A stretch of DNA of 37,026 nucleotides, taken from NCBI GenBank assembly GCA_009801015.1, contig VHZZ01000909.1, positions 72,121-109,146 on the forward strand, in the 5' to 3' direction. Within the stretch, counting starts at the first letter, position 1. The number at the start of each line of letters is the position of its first letter. Positions 1 to 9,751 of the stretch are shown here, piece after piece. This stretch comes from Silene noctiflora. Lineage: Eukaryota > Streptophyta > Magnoliopsida > Caryophyllales > Caryophyllaceae. Below the pieces are notes generated by a model. It ran no database searches. It was not told the DNA's origin and was given only the letters and a program-made list of their open reading frames with translations. The translations under genes were made by a program, and so were the position numbers.

Positions 1-754
1 GGCAGAGGAAGATAGGAAAGCACGATTAAGGCTGATACCATAAAAGAGTTTGATGCTTGATTATTATGAACATAGATACAACGTATTTGTACATAGTATA
101 GTCATATGCCAATTCTATAGCCTACTAAATAGCTAACCACTAATTAACTACAAGCTATTACTTAGGAGACTATCAAGTAAACATAACTAACTCTAAATCT
201 ATTCCTAAATAAAAGGCTACATTTAGTCCATATTGACACGTATAGTACATAAATAATACATAGTTTATCAGATAGGTTGGTTTATTGTATGATTAATATG
301 GATATTCTTTCATTCAAAAAGCGGAATGTCCGAATAAGTTGCTTGGATACAACTCAAGTAGATTTTGTTTTTCTTGTCACAAGTGGAAATATAGGTCAAC
401 TTATTGTCCACAAATCAATATTGTCCTTAACTCAAAAAAAAAAAAGTTGTCATTTTCCCTGATCTAGGTAACATAGCCCGACATAAAAAAACTAAAAAAT
501 AAGTTATTTCAACAAAAAAAAAAAAAACAAGCAAAATGATCTAAAAAATCCAGGAAATGAATATTATAATAATTTTGTTCCAAACGTGAATTCTTGCACA
601 ACACGGTTTATTGCAAAATCAACCCATAATTCACACTTTCTAGAATTTTAGTAAAGGAAACTTTTTCTTCATAAGACTAGTTTTCGACTTTTTACGGAGC
701 TGGAGTCGAAAAATAATGGCTATCCTAAAATGAAGGTCTGTTTAATTGGTTATG

Positions 755-1119
755 GGGTGTTTGGTAAACGGCATATTGACGGATTTTTAATATATTTAAG
801 GGTTTTAACATATTTAACCAATAAATATGCTAATTTTACTATTTGGTGGTAAACAACATATTGAAACATCACATTTGGGGTCAATATGCTGATTTACAAT
901 ATGCATATTGGTTAGCATATTCTAAAATAGGAAATTTTACTCCATTTTACAAAAAAAAAAATAACAATCTGCTAATCGTAATCTACCAATTACCAAACAC
1001 TCAAATTAATTTTGGTAATTATAATATGTTAGTCAAACCTTCTGATAAAATCTATCATTTAGAATCTGATTTTGTAATCTGCTTATACTGAAATTAATCC
1101 GCTATTTACCAAACAGGGC
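755..1119. mobile_element. Possible inverted-repeat DNA transposon remnant (hAT or PIF style ends)
   Basis: The left side reads GTGTTTGGTAAACGGC and the reverse complement of the right side reads GGCCCTGTTTGGTAAATAGC, sharing TGTTTGGTAAA. Ends starting GGCCCTGTTTGG are common in plant non-autonomous DNA transposons. The interior is AT-rich and non-coding. No target-site duplication could be established, so borders and family are uncertain. Confidence 0.35.
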
Positions 1120-1401
1120 CATATATATACATGCTAATATGCGTGGTTGTCAAATAGGTGAGACTATTTTATCCACTCATATTCAGCCTTTAGGACCTTT
1201 AAAAGCTCATTATAGAAGGTGCGTCAATTAAAACACATAAAGAATAACAGTTTTTATTTAAAGAATTAGAAAAATTGTTAAAAATACAATCTTAAATTAT
1301 GATTTATAACAAAAGCTCTTCAATGATACACCGATCTCATTGACTCATTTTATATACGGAGTAAAATTGGAGTACTCCAACTCCTCTCAATGTAGAAAAA
1401 G

Positions 1402-1694
1402 AATTATACATCGGATGTATCAGACTTCATATATAACTAAGTTTTTGTATATTTTTTTTGAGTTTTATAAAATTACACGTTACATGTTTGTTTTTTTACG
1501 TCAAAACTCAATTTTTTCTGAGTTTATACGTAATATTTTTAAGCTATATTATAATATTTTTTAGTTTGGTGTTTAAATGAATGAATTCAAAAACTTTATA
1601 ATAAAACTCATAATTTTTAAAATAAAACTCAAAAAGTACATCTTAATGCCCAGAAACTACACCATACGATGTAGTAGATCAAATGTATAATCCA
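1402..1694. repeat. 21-nt-period AT-rich repeat locus 1
   Basis: Near-matching inverted ends (AATTATACATC on the left, ATGTATAATCC on the right) enclose AT-rich DNA. It contains GAGTTTTAT-type units and, in inverted sense, ATAAAACTCA units. ACTCA or its variant ATTCA starts at 1585, 1606 and 1627, exactly 21 nt apart. The same unit recurs at three other places in the window. No coding potential is seen. Confidence 0.5.
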
Positions 1695-1757
1695 TTTACT
1701 ACAATCAATGCGGTAGCTAATCACCTTATTGTATGTTGGTATATTCGTATCACAAAT

Positions 1758-1954
1758 TCTCATTGAAGACGGACATATCCGTCACAAGCTGGAGACGGGT
1801 CAAGTAATACCCAAGTGGTTAGATAAGACAAAAGCAAAATGTGGCAGAATACTACTCCCTAAACATTTACTCCCTAAACATTTTGTTTTTGTCTTATCTA
1901 CTACCTACTTGGTATTAATTAACCGTCTTCAACTTGTACCGTCTACAATAAGAC
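1758..1954. mobile_element. Foldback (MITE-like) element with long inverted arms
   Basis: The left arm (about 1759-1842) and the reverse complement of the right arm (about 1876-1953) align along nearly their whole length. They share blocks such as AGATAAGACAAAA, GCAAAATGT/ACAAAATGT, AAGTAATACC/AATTAATACC and GACGG. This gives a near-palindromic element of about 200 bp with a short central spacer containing a repeated CTCCCTAAACATTT. It has no open frame of interest and is a typical non-autonomous hairpin element. Family and target-site duplication were not determined. Confidence 0.65.
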
Positions 1955-2126
1955 TTGCTTTATTCGTATACATATACAACCATTTTACACAGCACAAACG
2001 GACAATTAATTAGTATTCGTAAGTCGTATCTCTTCAGAGAGGCCAAAAACTAGGGACTGATCTACATAATATAGGGTCGCAAGATCAACAATTCAACACC
2101 CATCACTCCCTCGTTTGCAAAACAAG

Positions 2127-5100
2127 ATGACGACCATTTCAATGGCTTCTTCTTCTCCAACATCTACCTTTCTCAAGCTCCCACACCGCAACACCAACAG
2201 GTAAATTAGTTTTTCCAACTTACCTGCATTCAATCATTATAAATTTGATTTCATTTACTCACTTTTAACTATACCGTTTGTAACAATGTTTTACTGTGGT
2301 AAAATTAAGGTGGGTATCATCAGTAAATATGAAGAGGGTATCAGCAAGTGTGAAAGGAGAGTTGACTAGTACTGAAGGAGTCAAATTGACTGAAGGAATT
2401 GGCAATCTTCCTAAACTTGTAATCACTTCTCCTTATGGTAGGTCTGTATTCTGTCCTATCATTTTACTAATCTCACATTTTTAAGGTTGTCACTTGTAAA
2501 CGTTACGGAATACTCCCCCGTCCCAATCATTTGTTTACCTTTCTATTAATTGCGAGGAAAGGTAAATAATGGCGGGTATGGACTACGGAGCTATGGAGGG
2601 AGTACTTGTTAATTTCAGTTTGACTGTGATGTTCTATTCTCAGTAAAATTTAGGAGTAGATTGATTGAATTTGCTTTGAAAAGTTTGAACCACACTTTCT
2701 CCAATCCTGATTACCCTAAAAAGTGTGAACATTTTGGTATACATGAGCTTCTGAATTCTGCTATTATTTCGCAACCCAAATTTCAAATCTGGGTCCTCTC
2801 TTATAGGCTTTATCATGATTGTTGACATTAAATGCATAAAGATTTGAGCTTGAAGGAGTAATCATTGGAACTGGTTCTAGTATGAGCTAAATTAGCTCGC
2901 GTGATTGGACCGGCTAATTTGGCAGTCTCTATAAATTTATTGATAGACTATTTTACAATTTTAAGAAAAAGTGGTACTAAAGGTAATAAAATAAGTACAA
3001 ATCATGATTAAAGATAAAATTGGTACATTTATCATGTAAATAGGTACAAAATTACTATGTCACGATCAACAACAAAAGGGTCACGAAATACAAATAAAAG
3101 GGTACGGAAGACTGGTCTCTCAATAACTTATTGAAAGACCATCTTTCCCAAGTTTTAGTGATATGCCCAAGTAAGAGATTTGAAGTTGAAATTTTGTTTT
3201 AGTGAAGTCAGGTAGCCTTTTTGTAATGCCCCAGACTTTGCCTCCCCGTAGGTTCTATACAACTTTGAATCCATATTAAACCGGATGATTTAAATAAAAA
3301 ACTGATAGCCTTTTTGCTAGTGTTGCTGCAAATTTGGCCTATATTTTGAAGGCGAGGAGTATTGAAAGAAAGTTTTTCTATTGTTTTTGTTTGAAGAGTT
3401 ATTATTATGTTTGGTTGATGAAGGACTTAACGTTGCAGCGAGGCTGAGATATACTTGTTTGGGGCATGTCTGACATCCTGGAAATCTGCCAATGGCAAGG
3501 ACCTACTCTTCGTAAGGCCCGATGCGGTGTTTAATGGCCAAAAACCAATCAGGTTTTTCTTCCTCTCCGCTTAATAGTTAAGCAATGGAGTTCACACGTA
3601 TTTTTCATGATCACTTATACGATCTCTTTTGATGATAGTGGGGGAATACCACATTGCTTTCCTCAGTTTGGACCTGGGAAAATACAGCAGGTATAATCAT
3701 GAACTATATCTTAACAGCAGCTTAGATTTACTGTTTCATTTTGCACTGTTTTGTTATGTTGGGAGTATTTTCAAGTTCTATATATGAAGTCATGTCAATA
3801 GAAACATTCGTAGTAGTATATTTAAGAAGCTGAGGTGTTAATGGGATAATTAAGATTTTAGAACTGTAATCCAATCTGATATAGTTGTGACTTGTGAGTA
3901 ACTTGGGCTCTCAGTAACATTAGCCAATTGTCTTATTGGTGTTGTTAAACATCCTCGCTTGTCTGGAACTAGCTCTATGAAATGTTGAATTGAGTGATTG
4001 AAAAGGAATAAACTTATAGAGTCAGGAGGTAGTTTGAAGTTGGCCAACGAAAGTAGAGTTCATGTATCTTCTTGCACTATCAGCAATTAGTAGATCAGCA
4101 ATTAGTAGAAGGTGTATCTATCAATGTTAAGAGTGTTGTGTATTGACTGCATTCATACTGATTTTGATACTGTGGGTCTTTGATTCTGCAGCATGGTTTT
4201 GCAAGGAACGTAAATTGGTCGATTATTGAATCTGAAAGTGTGGAAGGGAAACCTGCCGTGACGTTTGAATTAAAGGATTCCCCATACAGTCGTGCAATGT
4301 GGGATTTCAGCTTTCATGCTTTGTACAAGGTTAGTTTGGAAAAATACAACAGAATGAGATCATACCAACATTTTCTTGTGAAGTATCCATGTGCTAGCTT
4401 CCTCTTTTACCCAAAGAAAGAACAGTTATATGTACATAGAAAGAACATGATCTTTTTTTCTCGTCTTTGTTATTTAATTTCATACTTTTATTCAAGTGAT
4501 TCTTATGGCAGTTCTAGTTTCCAAGTAAAAATTATAACTTCAGTGATGTGGCTACGAATATACTCTCTCCTGTTCTTCTAATCTATTTTGTCTCTCTTTT
4601 ACCTTTGTTTCAGGTCATTCTGGATTCAACAAATCTTTCGACGGAACTAACTGTCAAAAATACAGATGATAAACCCTTTTCATTTAGCACTGCTTTGCAT
4701 ACATACTTTCGGGTAAGTATTTGAGTTGATTTTGGACATTGGTGCTACATATGATATGGTTCAAGGTTGTATCTCCTTCAATTTTCTTGATAGAAGCCTG
4801 AAGATAACATGTCAGCAATCTGGACACTTTTCTCAGTCCTGGGAAATGAGCAACATAGCAATGACAAAAACTTTAGTAAGAGATATTAAAGATATAATCT
4901 TTTGTAAGGGATATTGATGGCAACTGTTCCTGAGAGAGCAGCTTGTGAATCATTGTTATCATGTGCTTGCTAAGTGATCAATGTAAATGAATGTTTGAAT
5001 TTATCGCCTCTTTTTTTTTTATTGCTTGTTTAAAATTATATACAAGTTCATCTGAACGACTTTTGGTTACTTTGACAGGCTTCTGTTACTGGTGCAGCCG

Positions 5101-6618
5101 TCTCAGGTTTGAAAGGTCGCAAAACCTTGAACAAGGATCCGGATCCTAATAATCCTCTAGAAGGTGTTGAGGAAAGGTGATGTATCTTATATTTATGATT
5201 GATTATCCTGTTGTTCATGGGAGGGGGGTTGCATGGACAAATGAGGCTGGCTATTAAAGATGAAAATAGTTTTTTTAACATTTTCAGCTTAATAAAAATT
5301 TGCTCGCATAATTCCTGCAAACAGTCTCTTTGTGTTGCTAACACAAGGGTAAGACTCCATACATCCGACCCCCTCTTATCCCGCAATTTGCGGGAGCCAT
5401 GGAGGCATTGGGATAATGTTGTAATTCCTGCAAATGATTTACGTGAAACATAAACTTTTTTGATTGCTATCCTTTCATATATTTGTCCAAGCCAGATTTA
5501 AGAAGCATATTCTTTCTGTACTCCTTAGCTTCCGAAAACTGACTAAACTTCAATATTAGATCCAAACATAATTGATTGCTGTCAAAGTTTGGCCTAAACA
5601 TTAGTAGATTCTAAGCCTTACTTTTCCCTGGTGGTTGCTGGGCAATCACGTCAATATCTCGTGTAATTGAAAGAAGATTCTGACAGCCATTATTACATTT
5701 CAGGGATGTAGTAACTTTCCCTGGATTTGTGGACTGTGTATATCTTGACGCACCAAATGAGTTAATCCTTGACAATGGCTTGGGCGACAAGATATCAATC
5801 AAGAATACCAAGTACGGACTCTTGATTCTTATTTATGTATTGTTACTTGTGACTTGATATTTGACTTCCTCTGAGTTTCTTTGGTCTGCACTTTTCATAT
5901 ATACAGTTGGTCAGATGCTGTGTTGTGGAATCCACATCTGCAGATGGAAGCTTGTTACAAAGATTTTGTCTGTGTCGAGAATGCACAGGTAAATTTTTTG
6001 GTGCCTTGGCTCAGAGTTTACACTTCTGAATGACTAATTAAGGATTTAAGGATATACAAGTATTCATATAAGATTGGTAAGTGGTTTACATTGGGAAGTA
6101 GCAGTGGATTATTTTTGGGGAAGAGGTCACAACGGACGTTTTGATGCTAAAGAGCTTGAAGTTAGAACCTTGGTTATGAGTACCATTCAATGACTTTAAC
6201 AACTGGGTAGTAGACACAATTCTTGAATGTAACATTACGAGGTATCCAGAATCAGCCTCTTCATGCTTTAAACAGGAGAGAAAGGTCAGAGACATCTGAC
6301 TCTCTTACACCGGCATTGACAGGATTCAGGAGTCTTTAGTCATTAGGATAATGTTGTGGTGGAGGGCGGCTACTTATTCATGATTTCTGCACTTCAATTT
6401 TTAGCTGATAAGATTGCTCATCAAACGACGTCTGTGTAGTAACCCTCTTATGTCAATGGGAGTATCTTACATGAGATTGAGGCATAATCATTTAAGCGCC
6501 TAAATCTTGTGTCTATCGATTCTGATGCACTACTCCTTGTTCTGTCGTGCAGATTAAAGATGTCCAGTTAGAACCCAACCAATCTTGGACCGCAACACAG
6601 CAGCTCAGCGTTGCCTAA
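2127..6618 (+). CDS. Glucose-6-phosphate 1-epimerase-like protein (galactose mutarotase superfamily), plastid-type
   Basis: Ten exons: 2127-2200, 2310-2441, 3439-3552, 3639-3690, 4192-4329, 4614-4712, 5079-5176, 5704-5811, 5907-5988, 6553-6618. They give 963 nt and 320 aa with every junction in frame. The family interconverts alpha and beta anomers of hexose-6-phosphate (EC 5.1.3.15). The Ser/Thr-rich, acid-poor N-terminus (MTTISMASSSPTSTFLKL) looks like a plastid transit peptide. Visible landmarks are GGIPHCFPQFGPG, HGFARNVNW (from residue 125), LHTYF with candidate catalytic His199, and FVCVEN with candidate catalytic Glu296. The overall match is to the plant At5g66530-type protein. The start is the first ATG, next to the transit-like leader. 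Exon 2 has two donors 4 nt apart (2438 and 2442), and only the second keeps the frame. The third donor (GTTTTT at 3553) is weak but needed. Intron 2 carries a Stowaway-like MITE. Family call is sure; substrate and plastid location are inferred. Confidence 0.93.
2511..2604. mobile_element. Stowaway-like MITE in intron 2 of the epimerase gene
   Basis: This roughly 94-bp element begins TACTCCCCCGTCCC and ends GGAGGGAGTA. It has an internal TTGTTTACCTTT facing AAGGTAAATAA, so the arms fold on each other. CTCCCTCCGT-type ends flanked by TA are the hallmark of Stowaway (Tc1/mariner-derived) MITEs in plants. Confidence 0.7.
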
Positions 6619-6773
6619 GATGGTTGAAGAAACTGCTTATAAGTGTAATTCATCTGGCCTTTCACTTGATCAACTCTAGGCTTCCATTGAGAGCACCTTG
6701 CTCTTCTGTAGCCGAAGATGAACCGAGAGTAGACTATCTGTCACCTTTGTATGATGCTGGAGTTTCTTCAAGA

Positions 6774-6779
6774 AATAAA
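6774..6779 (+). terminator. Probable poly(A) signal of the epimerase gene
   Basis: An AATAAA hexamer lies about 155 nt after the stop codon, in a T-rich 3' UTR-like stretch. It is the first canonical signal downstream. Plant poly(A) signals are degenerate, so this is only a likely candidate. Confidence 0.45.
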
Positions 6780-6829
6780 TCCTTGTATCTAATTTTTTGA
6801 CTCATACTCAAACCATAAAATGTAGTCAT

Positions 6830-7392
6830 CCTATTTTGATATCAGATAAAAACTGGATGAGTTTTCATAATAAAAATGGTTCGACACCTGAACACATTTA
6901 CACTCTTGATGATCGCGTTTAAATGCAAAAAATGCCAACTAATAGCTGGTTAAGTTATCGAGGGGTGATATATGACTTGGTTTTATAAAACCTGTCAATA
7001 TTAAAACTGCGTTGATGGGTGCTCTTCACACAATAAAAAAAAGTGCTTTGTGTGCAAGAAACCTTGGTCTTGAATACATTCGAATTCGGAGTCCGTCAGC
7101 ACAAGCAGGAAAAAAACATGAAGAAAAGCATCAAGGATTGACATTTGACAGGCAGGAACACTATCTCAGAGCACAATTGAAGCCAAAATGACAGTTTCAT
7201 TATTATTTTCAGTAAAACGGAAAAAAAATCGCAACTTTGAGTTTCTGCACACAAACTTACAACCCACAAACCAAAAATCTTGACAGATTTGGTGAGCAGC
7301 CAAATGTAGAAACTACCTAAACGAGCTCACAGAAGTTCAGCATTAGAAAGCTACTAATATAGAACCCTACTGGCTTTAAATTCCGAAACGCT
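6830..7392. other. Spacer between convergent genes (3' UTR of SYP112 included)
   Basis: This is about 560 bp between the 3' ends of two convergent genes. The part next to 7392 should be the 3' UTR of the minus-strand SYP112. Apart from short A runs I see no further gene, repeat or structured element. Confidence 0.5.
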
Positions 7393-8313
7393 TCATCTTG
7401 ATGCAAGCATAGAGATGAAACAGACCAGCAAAATGATGAACCCAACAGCCCAAACCAAGTAAACCCACATCCTATTCTTCTTCTTCATTTGCTTAGCATA
7501 GTGAAGACTATTAGTCCCGCCACTGATGAACTCCTTAGCATTCATCACATTCTGTTCAATATCGTCGATTTGCTCCCCTTGCTTCTCAATCAAAACCGCC
7601 ATGTCGAGAAACACTTGCTGCAATTTACTCAGACTTCTCTGAATATCCCTAACAACCTCATACCTCTCTTTTTCCTCCAAATCAGTATCTCCTCCCATCA
7701 TTATCCTCCCCTCAAAAGCCTCGATCTTTACACTTCCCGACATCAGTTTCTCGACAACCTCGTCGCTGGGGACCTCTCCTGTCGCATTGAAGTACTTTCG
7801 CCTCAAGTCAGCCCTGTGATCATTCATAATTCTGTCCCTTAACCCTGTAAACTCACTGATCATATCCTTAAACTTGATCCTTAACCCATTAGTGACTCCC
7901 ACCCTAGTCCGGTCCACAATAGACCCTTCTCGAAAAGAAACCGACTTCTTTCGATTGCTTGCATTCTCCCGGTCTAGGGTTTCAAGCTTATACTTCAAAG
8001 ACTTGACCTTTCCGAGGATGGAAACCGTGTCGGTATCCATACGATCCCTTAACCCTCTAAGAAGTTTGGCACTGTGAATGGTCTTAGATTCTTGATTAAG
8101 CGATTCAAGATCATTAAGAAGGGTACTGATTTCTTCCATTTTCGACTTAATCGAGTCGATTTCTTGGAAGAATAATGAGAGATTACGTTGGTCTGCTGGG
8201 TTCATTTGCTCTCCTGTTTCAGCCTCCGAAGATATCTCTGCTTCGATATCTATATTGACTTGTTTCTTCAAATCCACATAATTTAAGAACGATTTCGTCA
8301 TCAAATCATTCAT
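7393..8313 (-). CDS. SYP112: Syntaxin SYP112 (KNOLLE-related Qa-SNARE)
   Basis: A single 306-codon exon encodes a plasma-membrane/cell-plate type Qa-SNARE, which drives vesicle fusion by forming a four-helix bundle with partner SNAREs. In order it has the SYP11 N-terminal signature MNDLMTKSFLNYVDLKK, an Habc three-helix domain (about residues 40-165), a linker, a SNARE helix (about 213-275) with the zero-layer Gln in EKQGEQ (Q245), a basic KKKN stretch, and a C-terminal membrane anchor (about 282-300) ending ISMLASR. That ending and the FKDMISEF...LRDRI segment fit SYP112 better than KNOLLE/SYP111, whose tail differs. The ATG at 8311-8313 starts exactly at the conserved MNDLMTKSF. The coding part is intronless. 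A 5'-UTR intron and a promoter with MSA-like elements lie upstream, which suggests expression in dividing cells. Confidence 0.93.
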   Translation of the reverse strand: MNDLMTKSFLNYVDLKKQVNIDIEAEISSEAETGEQMNPADQRNLSLFFQEIDSIKSKMEEISTLLNDLESLNQESKTIHSAKLLRGLRDRMDTDTVSILGKVKSLKYKLETLDRENASNRKKSVSFREGSIVDRTRVGVTNGLRIKFKDMISEFTGLRDRIMNDHRADLRRKYFNATGEVPSDEVVEKLMSGSVKIEAFEGRIMMGGDTDLEEKERYEVVRDIQRSLSKLQQVFLDMAVLIEKQGEQIDDIEQNVMNAKEFISGGTNSLHYAKQMKKKNRMWVYLVWAVGFIILLVCFISMLASR

Positions 8314-8339
8314 TCTCGACGTCGATACACAAAACCCAC

Positions 8340-8731
8340 CTGCATATTAACATTAATTCGTCATAAAACAACACAATTTCATACAAGTATTACATAAATT
8401 CAAGAAACAGGGCATAACCTTCTGATAATTCCAAAAAATAGAGATAAATTCCAAAAAAGTTTCTTGGGTTCGTCAAATTATTGTTCAAATAATCTACAAG
8501 ACAAAAAGACAAAAAATCTAAGAATGTGTAAACTCGATTCCTCAATCAATATATCAAGAGTATCCAAATTTTCGACTCGTGGACATTATTATAGTACATT
8601 ATGTAATGCTAAATTGACAGTATACTGAAATATATAAGAAATTGATGAAGAACCCAGATGAATTAAAGAATAATTAAACATGATTACGATAAAATAATGC
8701 TGTAAAACTGTAAAAGTCGGAGTTTAATCAC
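8340..8731 (-). other. 5'-UTR intron of SYP112
   Basis: Read on the minus strand, AATAG|GTGATT at 8732/8731 is a good donor and ATATGCAG|GTGGG at 8340/8339 is a good acceptor. The acceptor lies 26 nt upstream of the ATG. The 392-bp interval is AT-rich with T-rich tracts, and the short 5' UTR resumes before the start codon. Leader introns are common in plant SYP1-family genes. No transcript evidence is available here. Confidence 0.6.
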
Positions 8732-8883
8732 CTATTTCTTGAGAAGAACGCTCGGTGTGTTGGCACTTTTGGTAATTTGTTTACTTCTCTCTCTAGAAAG
8801 ATGAATGGGATTTTTTTTTTTGTTGAATGATTTGATGAAGAAATGCTGAAGAAAAGAGAGTTGAAGGATGATGATTATGAAGG

Positions 8884-8890
8884 TTTTATA
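8884..8890 (-). promoter_or_regulatory. TATA box of SYP112
   Basis: On the minus strand the sequence is CTCTATAAAACC, a canonical plant TATA box. It lies about 150 bp upstream of the inferred 5'-UTR intron donor, consistent with transcription starting near 8855. Confidence 0.6.
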
Positions 8891-8930
8891 GAGAGGTTTT
8901 ATTCGAAATTTGAATATAGTAATTAAAAAA

Positions 8931-8961
8931 GTTAACCGTTATATTAAACCGCCTTAAACGG
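8931..8961. promoter_or_regulatory. Paired MSA-like (MYB3R-binding) elements upstream of SYP112
   Basis: On the minus strand 8931-8942 reads ATAACGGTTAAC, which matches the mitosis-specific activator core AACGG with its preferred YYA flank. On the plus strand 8957-8961 is a second AACGG inside TTAAACGGTGCC. Both sit about 45-75 bp upstream of the TATA box. MSA elements drive G2/M expression of plant cytokinesis genes, including KNOLLE. The site match is seen directly; its function here is inferred. Confidence 0.45.
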
Positions 8962-9751
8962 TGCCCTTATAACTGAATTAATTCGATGGTTAGATAGAAT
9001 ATGGTTTAAGTTTTGCTTGTTTCGTCTAAAATGAGAGTTAAAATTTGATATCTCAAATAGTATGATGGTTAAAATTATGAGATGTTTATTTATATAAAGT
9101 AATTATGAAATTATGCGGTGCAAAAAAAATTAACTATGAGTAGACCGCAAATGGCTCATTTGGGTCGGGTTATTTTGGATTAAGTCATTTTCGGGTCAAA
9201 TAATTTATTGGATCGGGCAACTCCGAATCGGGTTATTTCCATTCGCTCTTTTTATGCGAGTTTGCATTTGAGCTCGACTCAGGTATGTCTTGCATCTATT
9301 TTGGCTCAGAGGATATATGTCAACGTAAGAATTGTAATGCGGAAGTGAATGAGAACTAGTGTGCAGTACAGTAAAGAACGTGGGTTCGATCCCACAACTG
9401 ATGTGGTACAGTTATGAACAAATGAACCATCAAATTTGTACAACGATTCAAACACCATGAGTGAGGCTCTATGACAAGCTTAATACTTCCCAAAAAAAAC
9501 CTTGCCTCAAGCCCTCAACCATTAGGTTAGCCATGCAGTCAAAGAAAAAGTTGTGTGAAAAACATTTACAAATGTATTTGTCGTGCCGTATATTCAAAAA
9601 TGTCACTGATATCACAATGTATTTGGGAGTATCTCTGTGAGATAAGTCTCCCGGTTAAGGTAGAAAAATACACTTTGGGAGCACTACTAAAAACAGTGCC
9701 AGTATAGAGATCTATTGCAGCTTCGACTCTTGTGAAACATGTGTACAAGTT
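8962..9751. other. Spacer between SYP112 promoter and the PPAT 3' end
   Basis: The spacer holds a stretch rich in GGGTC/CGGGT words (about 9150-9240), a tRNA-like B-box hairpin at 9380-9395, and then the probable 3' UTR of the minus-strand PPAT gene. No gene is supported. Confidence 0.45.

Larger units (their letters stand above)
1..2126. other. AT-rich intergenic spacer upstream of the epimerase gene
   Basis: No coding region is supported here. Open frames are short, AT-rich and resemble no family. The stretch holds homopolymer A runs (around 430-445 and 515-530), a possible inverted-repeat element at about 755-1119, a 21-nt-period repeat locus at 1402-1694 and a long foldback element at about 1758-1954. 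The last 100 bases should hold the epimerase promoter and 5' UTR, but I see no convincing TATA box. Confidence 0.6.

Noticed and set aside
7489..8077. Plus-strand open frames opposite SYP112
   Set aside because: Antisense shadows of a well-supported coding exon.
9380..9395. tRNA-like T-arm GTGGGTTCGATCCCAC, with an A-box-like TGGCTCAGAGG at 9302-9312
   Set aside because: The spacing of about 70 nt is too long, the T loop is one base short, and no acceptor, D or anticodon arms can be folded. At best it is a decayed tRNA-derived fragment.
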